Shown: piece after piece, positions 42,355 to 53,999 of the stretch
How the letters are laid out: every line of letters starts with the position of its first letter
Position numbering within the stretch: the first letter of the stretch is position 1
NCBI RefSeq assembly: GCF_028826155.1
Contig: NZ_JAQGPN010000001.1
Location: 2,857,501 to 2,921,500, forward strand
Length of the DNA: 64,000 bases
Direction: 5' to 3'
Origin: Mesorhizobium shangrilense
Lineage (GTDB): Bacteria; Pseudomonadota; Alphaproteobacteria; Rhizobiales; Rhizobiaceae
Made by a program: the position numbers and the translations under genes
Notes under the pieces: generated by a model
The model's input: the letters and a program-made list of their open reading frames with translations, nothing else
Told to the model about the DNA's origin: nothing
Databases searched by the model: none

Positions 42355-43083
42355 TCAGCGCTGTGCAGAAACCAGGAGCATCATCGGGCGCTCGCGCTCC
42401 TTGGCGAGCGCAGGCGTCTCCTCGACCTGCTCAGGAGAGGGCGCGAATTCTTCGATCCCGCGAAGCTGGAAGCCCGCGCGAAGCAACGTGCCGACGGTCG
42501 TGCCGATGGTCCGGTGATATTTTACCACGCCCTTCGCGAACCAGTCCGTCCGGCGCTCACCCTCCATGGAGTACTGGTTGACGGGCCATGTCTCGCGGCC
42601 GTCCTCGTCGCTGATCCAATGCGGATGCGCCGCCGCCATGAAGACCGGATGCTCGATGGTGAATACCAGGTGTCCGCCGGGCATGAGGGCGCGGTGGATC
42701 ATGCGCACGAGGCGGTCGAAATCCTCGACATAGTGGAAGGCCAGCGCGCTGTAGGCGAGGTCGAAGGCGGCCGCCGGCAGCTGCAGGCTTTCGAGGTCGG
42801 CGAGGCCGTACTCGATCGCAAGGTCGTCCGTTTGCGCCTGCGCCCTGCCGATCATGTTGTCGGACAGGTCGACGCCGAGCACCGAGGCGGCACCATGCTC
42901 GCGCATCCATCGCGATGCCCAACCGAAGCCGCAGCCAAGGTCTACGACGCGCCGGCCGCCAAGTTCGGGCAGCATCGCGCGAATGGCCGGCCACTCAGGC
43001 GCGCCGTCGAGGCCGCGCACCTGGCGGGGCAATTGGCTGTAGCCGGCGAAGAAATCCGGATTGTCGTAGATGTTCTGCGCCAT
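42355..43083 (-). CDS. Class I SAM-dependent methyltransferase
   Basis: A 242-aa methyltransferase with motif I VVDLGCGFGWASRWMRE, motif II-like acidic residue in VLGVDLSDNM, and AFDLAYSALAFHYVEDF for motif IV. The C-terminal half (FTIEHPVFMAA, KYHRTIGTTVGTLLRAGFQL) resembles UbiE/BioC-like methyltransferases acting on small molecules. Substrate unknown. Single minus-strand gene convergent with the MerR gene. Confidence 0.83.
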   Translation of the reverse strand: MAQNIYDNPDFFAGYSQLPRQVRGLDGAPEWPAIRAMLPELGGRRVVDLGCGFGWASRWMREHGAASVLGVDLSDNMIGRAQAQTDDLAIEYGLADLESLQLPAAAFDLAYSALAFHYVEDFDRLVRMIHRALMPGGHLVFTIEHPVFMAAAHPHWISDEDGRETWPVNQYSMEGERRTDWFAKGVVKYHRTIGTTVGTLLRAGFQLRGIEEFAPSPEQVEETPALAKERERPMMLLVSAQR

Positions 43084-43241
43084 GGATTTTCAGAACCTGC
43101 ATTGATGGGGCCGGTTCTGCCGAATCGCCGGCGTCGACTACCTCAAAATGCGGGAGGGCAAGCTCGCTCCCGCCCTGCGTCGTCCATTGTTCTACGATAT
43201 CAGGAAATCAAAGAGATATCGTCGCATCATGCACCGACGGA

Positions 43242-43718
43242 TCAAAGCCAGCGTCGGACTTTCTTGCAATAGTCACGGTACTTCTTGCCGAACTTCGCCT
43301 CAAGGTGCCGCTCCTCCGGTTCGATCGCAAGCTTCTGGGTGAGGAATGCCGCGACCAGCGCGAGGATGAGGAACCAGGCGATGCCGGAGATCAGCGCGAT
43401 CCCGATCATCACCAGCGTGTTCGCGACGTAGATGGGATTGCGGGTCACCGCGAAGGCTGCCGAGGTGACGAGGTGCGCAGCCGCTCGATGCGGCGCAATC
43501 GTTGTGTTGCCCAGCTTCAGCGCACGCAAGGCCGACACCATGAATGCCACGCCGGCCGCGACGACGAGCCCGCCGATCGCGAACACGATGTCCGACGCAG
43601 GCGGCAACAACCAAGGCAATTTGTAGAGCAGGTGCAACAGGACGCTGGCGGCAATCGCTGCCACATAAATGAGCGGCGGCCAGGGGAAACTGCTCGGGCG
43701 TGCCTGAATGTCCGTCAC
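43242..43718 (-). CDS. Isoprenylcysteine/phospholipid methyltransferase-like membrane protein
   Basis: A 158-aa protein with four hydrophobic segments and the C-terminal ICMT/PEMT signature: TRNPIYVANTLVMIG (RNPxY motif) and EPEERHLEAKFGKKYRDYCKKVRRWL, where Glu-Glu binds S-adenosylmethionine in the family. It probably methylates a membrane-associated substrate, but prenylated proteins are absent from bacteria, so the true target is open. It overlaps the end of the upstream DUF1624 gene by four bases (43715-43718), so the two are coupled. Confidence 0.8.
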   Translation of the reverse strand: MTDIQARPSSFPWPPLIYVAAIAASVLLHLLYKLPWLLPPASDIVFAIGGLVVAAGVAFMVSALRALKLGNTTIAPHRAAAHLVTSAAFAVTRNPIYVANTLVMIGIALISGIAWFLILALVAAFLTQKLAIEPEERHLEAKFGKKYRDYCKKVRRWL

Positions 43719-44686
43719 GGCGCGGGAACCTCCAGCTCATCGGTTTCCGATGCACACATCTCGGCGAAGCCGGTAAGGCGCTGGTTCAGCTCAGTGCCGC
43801 CTTGCCCCGACAACATGCTGTCCAGCATATCCGCCGTTTCGATCCTGTCGAGCATGCAGGCGCAGTAGCTGGTGCAGAACAGCGCGGTACGCGTTTCGCC
43901 GCAACTCGCCTCGCAGGTCCGTGCGAATGCTGTCTGCGGCGGTTCTATCGGCGCCGGCCAGATCTGTGAGAAGATCCAGACGCAGGCGATGAGAACCGGC
44001 TGGTGGATCAGGTAGACCGCGAGACTGTGACGGCCGGCGAAGCGAAACGGCCGCGCCCAGCCGCCCGGCCGGAGGGCGGCAAGGCGGCCCCACAGACCGA
44101 ACCGGCAGGCGAGATTTACCATCGCGATGCCGACGAGGATGGCCGCGAACCAGGGGAAGACCGGCACGTAGTCGTTGGAGCGCGGGTTCACGGGCGCAAG
44201 GCCCAGCCACCACAGGAGCGGCTGGTCGAATGTCGGCGACCGGAGAAAGTGCGGAGCGGCGATCACCGCAGCGGCCACAGCCAGCGTCAGTTGCCAGGGC
44301 AGGCGCAGGAAAAGGAGGCCCAGCACGCTTCCAAGCGCGATCTGGTGGAGGATTCCGAAGAAGATGAAACCGCTCGGCATGGCGACATAGGTGGCCACCG
44401 AGATCGCGGCGGCGGCTCCAGCCACCATCGCCAGACGCTTCCAGAAGCCCGGCCAGCGAATGCCGTTGGCGTGGGCGAGCACCAGGCTGATGCCCACCAG
44501 GATCAGGAAGCTCGAGGCGATCCCCCGCGCATAAATTTTCCATGGTCCGCGCGCGGTCATGCCCGGATCGGCGTAGCCGAAGAACTCGAGATCCCAAGCA
44601 AAATGATAGGTGGCCATGGCCAGCAGCGCGACGCCGCGCGCCACGTCGAGCGCGTCGATCCGCGGGGGTCTTGCTGCTGAGGTCAT
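43715..44686 (-). CDS. DUF1624 membrane protein (heparan-alpha-glucosaminide acetyltransferase-like)
   Basis: A 323-aa multi-spanning protein starting MTSAARPPRIDALDVARGVALLAMATYHFAWD, the typical DUF1624 start with catalytic His candidate in YHFAWD. Eight or so helices follow, with FGILHQIALGSVLGL and GRHSLAVYLIHQPVL motifs. The C-terminal 70 residues form a Cys-rich soluble tail (TCEASCGETRTALFCTSYCACML). The family may transfer acyl groups across the membrane. The ATG at 44684-44686 is chosen from the conserved N-terminus. Coupled to the methyltransferase-like gene. Confidence 0.8.
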   Translation of the reverse strand: MTSAARPPRIDALDVARGVALLAMATYHFAWDLEFFGYADPGMTARGPWKIYARGIASSFLILVGISLVLAHANGIRWPGFWKRLAMVAGAAAAISVATYVAMPSGFIFFGILHQIALGSVLGLLFLRLPWQLTLAVAAAVIAAPHFLRSPTFDQPLLWWLGLAPVNPRSNDYVPVFPWFAAILVGIAMVNLACRFGLWGRLAALRPGGWARPFRFAGRHSLAVYLIHQPVLIACVWIFSQIWPAPIEPPQTAFARTCEASCGETRTALFCTSYCACMLDRIETADMLDSMLSGQGGTELNQRLTGFAEMCASETDELEVPAP

Positions 44687-44924
44687 CGGCCGGGCTCCGG
44701 GTTGAATGCCGCGCAGATGAACCGAGGGCGGGCGGGCGTCAACCTCGCTGCAGGAGTTTGGCGGCACAGGGCTGCGAGACGGCTCCGCGTCATGGCCGAC
44801 AAGGGATTGGGCCACGAGCCTGGAAGCTTTTGCATGATGCGGATTTGCGTCGTGACACGTCGGTTTCCTTGTACTGGAGAGCGCATCGTCACTGCCATCC
44901 TCGCATCAAATCCCCGGGACTCGC

Positions 44925-46124
44925 ATGGCGACGCAGGTACGGCACCCGATCTGGCTTCCGGCCCTGCGCGCCCCCGGCGCGCGGACGTTTGCCGCCCTCT
45001 ACGCAATCGAATCGTTCGCACGCGCCCTAGTGTCCAGCGTCATCCCGATTCAAGCTTATGAGATGCTGAAGGACGAGCAGCAGGTTTCGCTGCTCTACAC
45101 CGCGGTTTCCGTTTGCGCCCTCCTGATCACCTTGACGATTCCCCTGTTGATCGGGAAGCTGGCGCGCCGCTGGGTTTATTCGCTCGGCGCTGCCCTGCTC
45201 ATCGTGGGCGCGGCCGCCTTCCTCACCAATTCGCTGGCGGGGCAGGTGCTTGGCATGGTGGCGCGCGCGGCGGGCTCGGGGGCCCTCGCCATCACGCTCA
45301 ACCTCTACATCATGGATCACATCCGCAAGTCGGATTTCGTGCAGTCGGAATCGCTGCGCATGGCATGGTCGACGTTCGGGTGGATGGGCGGGCCGGCAGC
45401 CGGCGTACTGCTCTATACGAAGTTCGGCCTGGTCGCCGCGCATGGCGTATCCGCGCTCTGCGCGATCGCGCTGCTGGCGCTGTTCTGGTACTTCAGGCTG
45501 ACGGAAAACTCGGTTATCCGCCCTGGCACGACCAAGGCAGCGAGCCCGCTGCGCAACATCGGCCGCTTCGTCGCGCAGCCGAGATTGCGGCTGGCCTGGT
45601 TGATCGCGTTCGGACGCTCCTGTTTCTGGACGACGTTCTTCGTCTACGGGCCCATCCTGATGGTGGTGACCGGCGAGGGCAAGCTGGCTGGCGGCTTGCT
45701 GGTTTCGGCAGGCAACGCGCTGCTCTTCACCGCGATCTGGTGGGGACGCGTGGGCGGGCGTTTCGGCGCGCGACGCATCATGACGATCGCGTTCCTGGCC
45801 ATGTCGGTGACGCTGTTCGCCGCAGGCATCGCGGGGCAGGAGCTCCCGCTGGTGGCGGCGGGCTTCCTGCTCGCCTGTGCGTTCTTCGCCATAGCCTTGG
45901 ATTCGCTGGGCTCCATGGCCTTCTTCCGCGCCGTGAAGCCGAGGGAACGCGCCGAGATGACGGCGATCTATCGAACCTATCTCGACCTGTCGGACCTGCT
46001 GCCGCCGCTGGTCTACTCGATGGTGCTGGCCTTCTTCGGCCTCGGGGCAGCCTTCATCACGCTCGGAGTATTCATGGCGATCTGTGGCGCGATCACCTGG
46101 CGCCATCTGCCCAAAACCCTTTGA
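44925..46124 (+). CDS. MFS transporter
   Basis: A 399-aa protein with twelve predicted helices in two halves. The loop between helices 2 and 3 reads LLIGKLARRWVYSLGAALL, a degenerate form of the MFS motif GxLaDrxGrr. MVARAAGSGALAITLNLYIMDHIRKSDF and AFGRSCFWTTFFVYGPILMVV lie in helices 4 and 7. The substrate cannot be told. ATG at 44925 follows GGGACTCGC weakly. Divergent from the DUF1624 gene (238-base gap). Confidence 0.8.
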   Translation: MATQVRHPIWLPALRAPGARTFAALYAIESFARALVSSVIPIQAYEMLKDEQQVSLLYTAVSVCALLITLTIPLLIGKLARRWVYSLGAALLIVGAAAFLTNSLAGQVLGMVARAAGSGALAITLNLYIMDHIRKSDFVQSESLRMAWSTFGWMGGPAAGVLLYTKFGLVAAHGVSALCAIALLALFWYFRLTENSVIRPGTTKAASPLRNIGRFVAQPRLRLAWLIAFGRSCFWTTFFVYGPILMVVTGEGKLAGGLLVSAGNALLFTAIWWGRVGGRFGARRIMTIAFLAMSVTLFAAGIAGQELPLVAAGFLLACAFFAIALDSLGSMAFFRAVKPRERAEMTAIYRTYLDLSDLLPPLVYSMVLAFFGLGAAFITLGVFMAICGAITWRHLPKTL

Positions 46125-46385
46125 TGGGCGGCAGTCGAGGGCGGGTGCCTGCGTCGTGGCGCCTCGCCAATGTTCGCTTGCGGAACTTTTCCGTCATTTC
46201 GGCGTTCGATGCGAAAACTTCTTTGCATGTCAGTCGAATCAGCTTGCCGCTTTGCCCGCGGCACGACGGAGAGGACCGTTGGCCGGTGGGCACTCGTTCG
46301 GCGCCGGTGTGGTGGCGCGGTAACAAAGCGTTAATCGTGCGGGCGGAGGATTCGCGTTTGGGAGGATAACCTTGAGGAGCACGAC

Positions 46386-46745
46386 ATGTTCTGCTCAGGC
46401 CTCTCCCGCGCAGCCGAGACGTCCCTCGCCGTTGGTATCGCGGCACTTCTTCTCGCGCTGATCCCAAACGTTTCGTTCGCGCACGATGCAATCCCCACCG
46501 CGGCACAGCCGCAGGGCTGGTCCTACCCCTTCGCCTGCTGCTCGAACTTCGATTGCCGGATGGTTTCCTCCAAGTCGATCAGCGAAAGACCGGAAGGATA
46601 TATGATCAAGGATACGGGCGAGGTGGTGAGCTATGCTGACGCGCGTATAAAGCAGTCACCGGATGGAGAATTCCACTGGTGCTCGGTGGCCGGCGAAGAC
46701 CGCTCGCGAACGATCTGCCTCTTCGTTCCGCCCCGGGGCTACTGA
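46386..46745 (+). CDS. Exported cysteine-containing hypothetical protein (119 aa)
   Basis: ATG at 46386 follows GAGGAGCACGAC. The signal peptide has a hydrophobic core SLAVGIAALLLALIP and a cleavage site near SFA-HDA. The mature protein of about 87 residues has four Cys (ACCSNFDC..HWCSV..TICLF), suggesting periplasmic disulphides. Motifs such as GWSYPFACCSNFDCRMV occur in uncharacterised rhizobial exported proteins as I recall. Function unknown. Single gene. Confidence 0.7.
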   Translation: MFCSGLSRAAETSLAVGIAALLLALIPNVSFAHDAIPTAAQPQGWSYPFACCSNFDCRMVSSKSISERPEGYMIKDTGEVVSYADARIKQSPDGEFHWCSVAGEDRSRTICLFVPPRGY

Positions 46746-46852
46746 GCGGCGCATCCAATAATGGCGGCAGTATTCACGGCGACGAAACCGGAACTTTTCC
46801 CGAGGGCTCGTCATTGTGCTCACATCGAAATGAAACTCCAAGGAGCGCCACC

Positions 46853-47215
46853 ATGACCACCCATTCCGGGCACACAGCCGCCATTCCAGCAACGAAGGTG
46901 ATCGGGACGGCGGTCTACAACACGGCCGGCCAGAACATCGGTACGATCGAGGACGTCATGCTCGACAAGCTGTCCAACGGCATCATGTTTGCCGTCATAG
47001 GCTTCGGCGGCTTTCTGGGAATTGGCGAAAAGTTCCACGCCATTCCCTGGTCCGCGCTGGACTATCAGGCCAACACGGGCGGCTACGTCGTTCCCTTCTC
47101 CAAGGAACAGCTGCAGGCGGCTCCGGCCTACTCGGTTGCCGAATTGACCGGCAATGACGGCCAGGAAGCTCGCGACGCTTCCTACGCGTATTTCAAGATC
47201 GAACCCTATTGGTAA
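46853..47215 (+). CDS. PRC-barrel domain protein
   Basis: A 120-aa protein started by ATG 46853 after AAGGAGCGCCACC. The PRC-barrel runs over residues about 14-75: VIGTAVYNTAGQNIGTIEDVMLDK, AVIGFGGFLGIGEKFHAIPWSAL. The C-terminal tail is helical. Similar small PRC-barrel proteins in alphaproteobacteria are stress-induced, but this is not proven here. A clear terminator follows. Confidence 0.85.
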   Translation: MTTHSGHTAAIPATKVIGTAVYNTAGQNIGTIEDVMLDKLSNGIMFAVIGFGGFLGIGEKFHAIPWSALDYQANTGGYVVPFSKEQLQAAPAYSVAELTGNDGQEARDASYAYFKIEPYW

Positions 47216-47258
47216 TGACCACATACCGGTTCTGACCCCATAGCGAGGTGCGGCGGAC

Positions 47259-47288
47259 GCGGCCGGGCGATTACCCGGCCGCTTCTTT
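47259..47288 (+). terminator. Rho-independent terminator after the PRC-barrel gene
   Basis: GCGGCCGGG (47259-47267) and CCCGGCCGC (47274-47282) form a perfect nine-base stem with loop CGATTA, followed by TTCTTT. It separates this gene from eno. Confidence 0.8.
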
Positions 47289-47359
47289 GTGCGCATCCGT
47301 CGGCGTGATTCACCGCGAATTCCTTCGGTGTGCATTGAGTTTTGGCGTGCTTCAGTTAA

Positions 47360-48676
<1,317 letters not shown>

Positions 48677-48739
48677 TCGCGTCAGTCCGTGGGATTGCCC
48701 GCGGACGCTCTGCGCTCACCAACTTCACGTCATCAAGCG

Positions 48740-48773
48740 GCCCGCTCCCTCATGGGGGCGGGCTCTTTTCTTT
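48740..48773 (+). terminator. Rho-independent terminator after eno
   Basis: GCCCGCTCCC (48740-48749) pairs with GGGGGCGGGC (48754-48763) across loop TCAT and is followed by TCTTTTCTTT. The strongest terminator in the window. Confidence 0.85.
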
Positions 48774-48950
48774 CGTGCGTAGCGCGCCCACCGCTGCACC
48801 GGTTGGAGCAAGTGGCGACTGGGTCCAAAAGGCACAGCCCGCGCCAAGCGCATAAAAGAAAGCGGCGGGCCCACCCCAGGGCCGCCTGTCCGTAACTGTC
48901 CATTAAGCATGTCCGGGCGACAAGGGAGGTTCCCGCATGGATATTCGGCG

Positions 48951-49277
48951 ATGTGGACACGTCATCACAAGAACAGAAATACCGGCCGTCTGATCCTGCC
49001 GACAGTGTGCGCCGCGTTTCTCGCCTATTTCGGCTATCACACCTATAATGGCGAATACGGCATCAATTCGAAGCACCAGCTCGAGCAACGCCGCACAGAG
49101 TTGACCGCTCGGCTCGAGAAGTTGCACGACGAACGGATCCATATCGAGCGTCGCGCGAACCTGCTGAGGGACGGCAACCTAGAGAAGGACATGCTCGACG
49201 AGTACGCGCGGCGGGCGCTCAGCATGTCGAAGCCCGACGAGGTCGTCATCATGCTCGACGAGGCTTTTGTCAATTAA
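48951..49277 (+). CDS. ftsB: Septum formation protein FtsB/DivIC family
   Basis: A 108-aa bitopic membrane protein: a short basic cytoplasmic start (MWTRHHKNRNTGR), one membrane helix (LILPTVCAAFLAYFGYHTY), then a coiled coil (QLEQRRTELTARLEKLHDERIHIERRANLL) and the conserved end GNLEKDMLDEYARRALSMSKPDEVVIM. FtsB joins FtsL and FtsQ in the divisome. ATG 48951 gives the family N-terminus; an upstream in-frame start at 48909 lacks a ribosome site. Position between eno and pdhA is a normal alphaproteobacterial arrangement. Confidence 0.87.
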   Translation: MWTRHHKNRNTGRLILPTVCAAFLAYFGYHTYNGEYGINSKHQLEQRRTELTARLEKLHDERIHIERRANLLRDGNLEKDMLDEYARRALSMSKPDEVVIMLDEAFVN

Positions 49278-49335
49278 CCGAAAGTTGGTTAAGCACCAAG
49301 AAGTTTAATCATTCTAACGAGTTAAAAGCATGACA

Positions 49336-49357
49336 GCCATGCGTTTTTCGGCATGGC
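49336..49357 (+). other. Hairpin between ftsB and pdhA
   Basis: GCCATGC (49336-49342) and GCATGGC (49351-49357) form a perfect seven-base stem with an eight-base T-rich loop. It lies 106 bases before the pdhA start and 59 after the ftsB stop. There is no T tract, so termination is doubtful. Confidence 0.4.
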
Positions 49358-49462
49358 CGACGACCGCTTTGCGTGTTAGCCTTTCCTAAATTCAAAGGGG
49401 AGGCAGCCTTGCTGGAACTCCCTTTTGCTCTCCGGGACGAGACGCACGATAGGGAGTGTAGA

Positions 49463-50503
49463 ATGGCGACTGCCGCTCGAAAAGCGCCGGCGAAAGCCAA
49501 GTCTGACAGATCACCAGCGGCGCCGACAGCGCCAAAACCAGTCGAATTCACCAAGGAAGAAGAGCTTCGCGCCTATCGCGACATGCTCCTTATCCGGCGC
49601 TTTGAGGAGAAGGCCGGCCAGCTCTATGGCATGGGCTTCATCGGCGGCTTCTGTCACCTCTACATCGGTCAGGAAGCGGTTGTCACCGGCCTGAAGATGT
49701 CGCTGATCGAGGGTGATCAGATGATTACCGCATATCGCGACCATGGCCACATGCTGGCGATGGACATGACTCCGCGCGGCGTGATGGCCGAACTGACGGG
49801 GCGCAAGGGCGGCTATTCCAAGGGGAAGGGCGGCTCCATGCACATGTTCTCCAAGGAGAAGAACTTTTATGGCGGCCACGGCATCGTCGGCGCGCAGGTT
49901 TCGCTCGGCACCGGCCTCGCCTTCGCCAACAGGTATCGGGAAAGCAAGAACATCTGCCTGACCTTCTTCGGCGACGGTGCGGCCAACCAGGGGCAGGTCT
50001 ACGAGAGCTTCAACATGGCCTCGCTGTGGAAGCTGCCGGTGATCTACGTGATCGAGAACAACCGCTACGCCATGGGCACGTCGGTGACCCGCTCATCCGC
50101 CGAGACCGATTTCTCGCAGCGCGGCCTCTCCTTCCGCATCCCCGGCATCCAGGTGGATGGCATGGACGTGCGCGCTGTCAAGGCCGCGGGCGAACTGGCG
50201 GCGGACTGGGCGCGTTCCGGCAAGGGCCCGATCATCCTCGAGATGCTCACCTACCGCTATCGCGGCCACTCGATGTCCGACCCGGCCAAGTACCGCACCA
50301 AGGAAGAGGTGCAGAAGATGCGGTCGGAGCAGGATCCGATCGAGCAGGTGAAGGCGCGCGTCATCGGCAAGAAGTGGGCGACCGAAGACGAGCTGAAGGC
50401 GATCGACAAGGAAGTGCGCGACGTCGTCGCCGACTCCGCCGACTTCGCCCAGACCGATCCCGAGCCGGATGTGTCCGAGCTCTGGACCGACGTGTATCTC
50501 TGA
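49463..50503 (+). CDS. pdhA: Pyruvate dehydrogenase E1 component, alpha subunit
   Basis: A 346-aa E1-alpha. The first 35 residues are Ala/Lys/Pro-rich ([19 protein letters not shown]), followed by the conserved core [22 protein letters not shown], the thiamine diphosphate motif [12 protein letters not shown] to ENN, and the phosphorylation-loop-like [20 protein letters not shown]. With PdhB it decarboxylates pyruvate and acetylates the E2 lipoyl group. GATAGGGAGTGTAGA precedes ATG 49463. First gene of the pdhABC group, 14 bases before pdhB. Confidence 0.96.
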   Translation: MATAARKAPAKAKSDRSPAAPTAPKPVEFTKEEELRAYRDMLLIRRFEEKAGQLYGMGFIGGFCHLYIGQEAVVTGLKMSLIEGDQMITAYRDHGHMLAMDMTPRGVMAELTGRKGGYSKGKGGSMHMFSKEKNFYGGHGIVGAQVSLGTGLAFANRYRESKNICLTFFGDGAANQGQVYESFNMASLWKLPVIYVIENNRYAMGTSVTRSSAETDFSQRGLSFRIPGIQVDGMDVRAVKAAGELAADWARSGKGPIILEMLTYRYRGHSMSDPAKYRTKEEVQKMRSEQDPIEQVKARVIGKKWATEDELKAIDKEVRDVVADSADFAQTDPEPDVSELWTDVYL

Positions 50504-50516
50504 GGGAGGGCGAAAC

Positions 50517-51908
<1,392 letters not shown>

Positions 51909-51984
51909 GCGTGATGATGTTGACGGCGCCGGACCTTCGCCGGATGCTGGCGCCGTCGAGTTCCTTGCAACCGGGCTGATCGCA

Positions 51985-52599
51985 ATGGCCGAAGCGGGCA
52001 AAAGGCGCGCGACGTATGCCGATCTGGAAGCGGTCCCGCCACATCTGGTGGCGGAGATCATCGAGGGGGAGCTTGTCACCCATCCGCGACCTTCGCCGAG
52101 GCATGGCGTTGCGGCATATGCGTTGGGCGCGAAACTTGGAGAACCTTATCAGTTCGGTGGCAGCGGCCCGGGAGGGTGGATCTTCGTCGTCGAACCGGAA
52201 CTCCATCTGGGGAAGCATGTCGTCGTGCCGTACATAGCCGGTTGGCGGCGGGATCGAATGCCTTCGTTGCCGGATTCCGCATACATCGAGATCGCGCCGG
52301 ATTGGGTCTGCGAAGTGCTTTCGGCGTCCACCGAGCGCCGCGACCGCACGGCAAAGTCGCGCATCTATGCGATGCAGAGCGTCGGCCATCTCTGGTTTCT
52401 GGATCCGCGCGTGCAAGCGCTTGAAGTACTTGAGTTGAACAATGGCGGGTGGCTACCGGTCGGTTTCTGGCGCTCCGACGACCTGGTGAGCGCGCCGCCG
52501 TTCGATGCCATCTCGTTTTCGCTCGCCGACTTGTGGCCGCTCGATCGCCCGCTGGGTCTGAACGAGGACCCGCAGCACCTTTTCGTGGGAGACAGATAG
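51985..52599 (+). CDS. Uma2-family (DUF820) restriction-endonuclease-fold protein inside the pdh operon
   Basis: A 204-aa PD-(D/E)xK-fold protein. The visible nuclease signature is the Glu of EIIEGELV, the Asp-rich VPYIAGWRRDR (the D of PD is replaced by I/A at YIAG), and DWVCEVLSAST with Glu followed by RRDRTAKSRIYAMQSVGHLWFLDP. These are typical for Uma2 proteins, a family abundant in cyanobacteria and of uncertain role. It begins 76 bases after pdhB and ends one base before pdhC, so it must be cotranscribed. Why a nuclease-fold protein sits between two subunits of one enzyme complex is unclear. Confidence 0.85.
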   Translation: MAEAGKRRATYADLEAVPPHLVAEIIEGELVTHPRPSPRHGVAAYALGAKLGEPYQFGGSGPGGWIFVVEPELHLGKHVVVPYIAGWRRDRMPSLPDSAYIEIAPDWVCEVLSASTERRDRTAKSRIYAMQSVGHLWFLDPRVQALEVLELNNGGWLPVGFWRSDDLVSAPPFDAISFSLADLWPLDRPLGLNEDPQHLFVGDR

Positions 52600-52600
52600 A

Positions 52601-53974
52601 ATGCCCATCAACATCACCATGCCGGCCCTCTCCCCGACGATGGAGGAAGGCAATCTCGCCAAGTGGCTCGTCAAGGAAGGCGACAAGGTTTCGCCGGGCG
52701 ACGTCATCGCCGAGATCGAGACCGACAAGGCGACGATGGAAGTCGAGGCCGTGGACGAGGGCACCGTCGCCAAGCTCGTCGTGCCGGCCGGGACCGAGGG
52801 CGTCAAGGTGAACGCGCTTATCGCCATCCTGGCCGGAGAAGGCGAGGACGCCGGCGCTGCCGCAAAGGGCGGCAACGGCGCAGGCGCGAAGGCGGAAGCG
52901 ACCCCCGCAAAGGACACGGCCGCCAAGCCGGAAGCTGCGAGCGCCGAGACGCCCAAGCAGACTGCAGCGGCGTCGCAGGCCGCGCCCGCCGCTGCCGCTG
53001 CTCCCGCCGCTTCGACCAACGGGTCCGGCGAGCGCAGCTTTGCCTCGCCTCTGGCGCGGCGCATTGCAAAGGACGCCGGTGTTGACGTTTCCGCCGTGAA
53101 AGGCTCGGGACCGCGCGGACGCGTGGTCAAGGCCGACGTTGAGGCAGCCATCGCCGGCGGCGGCGCCAAGGCCGCTGCTGCGCCTGCCGTACAGCCCACC
53201 CAGGGGTCTGTTGCGCCCAAGCCGATGTCGGACGATGCGGTCCTAAAGCTGTTCGAGCAGGACTCCTACGAGCTCGTCCCGCACGACAACATGCGCAAGA
53301 CCATCGCGCGGCGGCTGGTTGAGGCGAAAAGCACCGTTCCCCATTTCTACCTCACGCTCGACTGCGATATCGATGCGCTGCTGGCGCTGCGCAAGCAGCT
53401 CAACGACGCTGCCCCCGTGAAGAAGACCGACAAGGGCGACCAGCCGACCTACAAGCTGTCGGTCAACGACATGATCATCAAGGCGATGGCCATGGCGTTG
53501 ATGGAGGTTCCGGATGCGAACGCTTCGTGGACCGAGAGCGCGATGGTGAAGCACAAGCACGCCGATGTCGGCGTCGCCGTCTCCATTCCCGGCGGGCTGA
53601 TCACGCCGATCGTGCGCAAGGCCGAGCTGAAGACGCTGTCCGCCATCTCCAACGAGATGAAGGACATGGCCGCGCGCGCCAAGACGCGCAAGCTGAAGCC
53701 GGAAGAATACCAGGGCGGCACCACTGCCGTTTCCAATCTCGGCATGTTCGGCATCAAGGATTTTGCGGCCGTCATCAATCCTCCGCATGCGACGATCCTT
53801 GCGGTGGGCGCCGGCGAGGAGCGGGCCGTCGTGAGGAACGGCGAGATCAAGGTCGCCACGATCATGTCGGTGACGCTCTCGACCGACCATCGCGCGGTCG
53901 ATGGCGCGCTCGGCGCGGAACTGCTCGGCGCATTCAAGCGGTACATCGAGAACCCGATGGGGATGCTCGTCTAG
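52601..53974 (+). CDS. pdhC: Pyruvate dehydrogenase E2, dihydrolipoamide acetyltransferase
   Basis: A 457-aa E2. One lipoyl domain (residues 1-80, Lys in [12 protein letters not shown]), an Ala/Pro-rich linker, the peripheral-subunit-binding domain (FASPLARRIAKDAGVDVSAVKGSG, about 145-180), a second linker, and the catalytic domain with DHRAVDGALGAELL at the C-terminus. The lipoyl domain is almost identical to that of PdhB, which suggests gene conversion or duplication. It is the core of the complex. The start ATG at 52601 follows GGGAGACAGATA just after the Uma2 stop. Confidence 0.96.
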   Translation: MPINITMPALSPTMEEGNLAKWLVKEGDKVSPGDVIAEIETDKATMEVEAVDEGTVAKLVVPAGTEGVKVNALIAILAGEGEDAGAAAKGGNGAGAKAEATPAKDTAAKPEAASAETPKQTAAASQAAPAAAAAPAASTNGSGERSFASPLARRIAKDAGVDVSAVKGSGPRGRVVKADVEAAIAGGGAKAAAAPAVQPTQGSVAPKPMSDDAVLKLFEQDSYELVPHDNMRKTIARRLVEAKSTVPHFYLTLDCDIDALLALRKQLNDAAPVKKTDKGDQPTYKLSVNDMIIKAMAMALMEVPDANASWTESAMVKHKHADVGVAVSIPGGLITPIVRKAELKTLSAISNEMKDMAARAKTRKLKPEEYQGGTTAVSNLGMFGIKDFAAVINPPHATILAVGAGEERAVVRNGEIKVATIMSVTLSTDHRAVDGALGAELLGAFKRYIENPMGMLV

Positions 53975-53999
53975 GAAAACCAAACAGGAGGGAACTGGC

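Noticed and set aside
48909..48950. Upstream start for ftsB adding MSGRQGRFPHGYSA
   Set aside because: No ribosome site before it and the added residues precede the family's usual MWTRHHK start.
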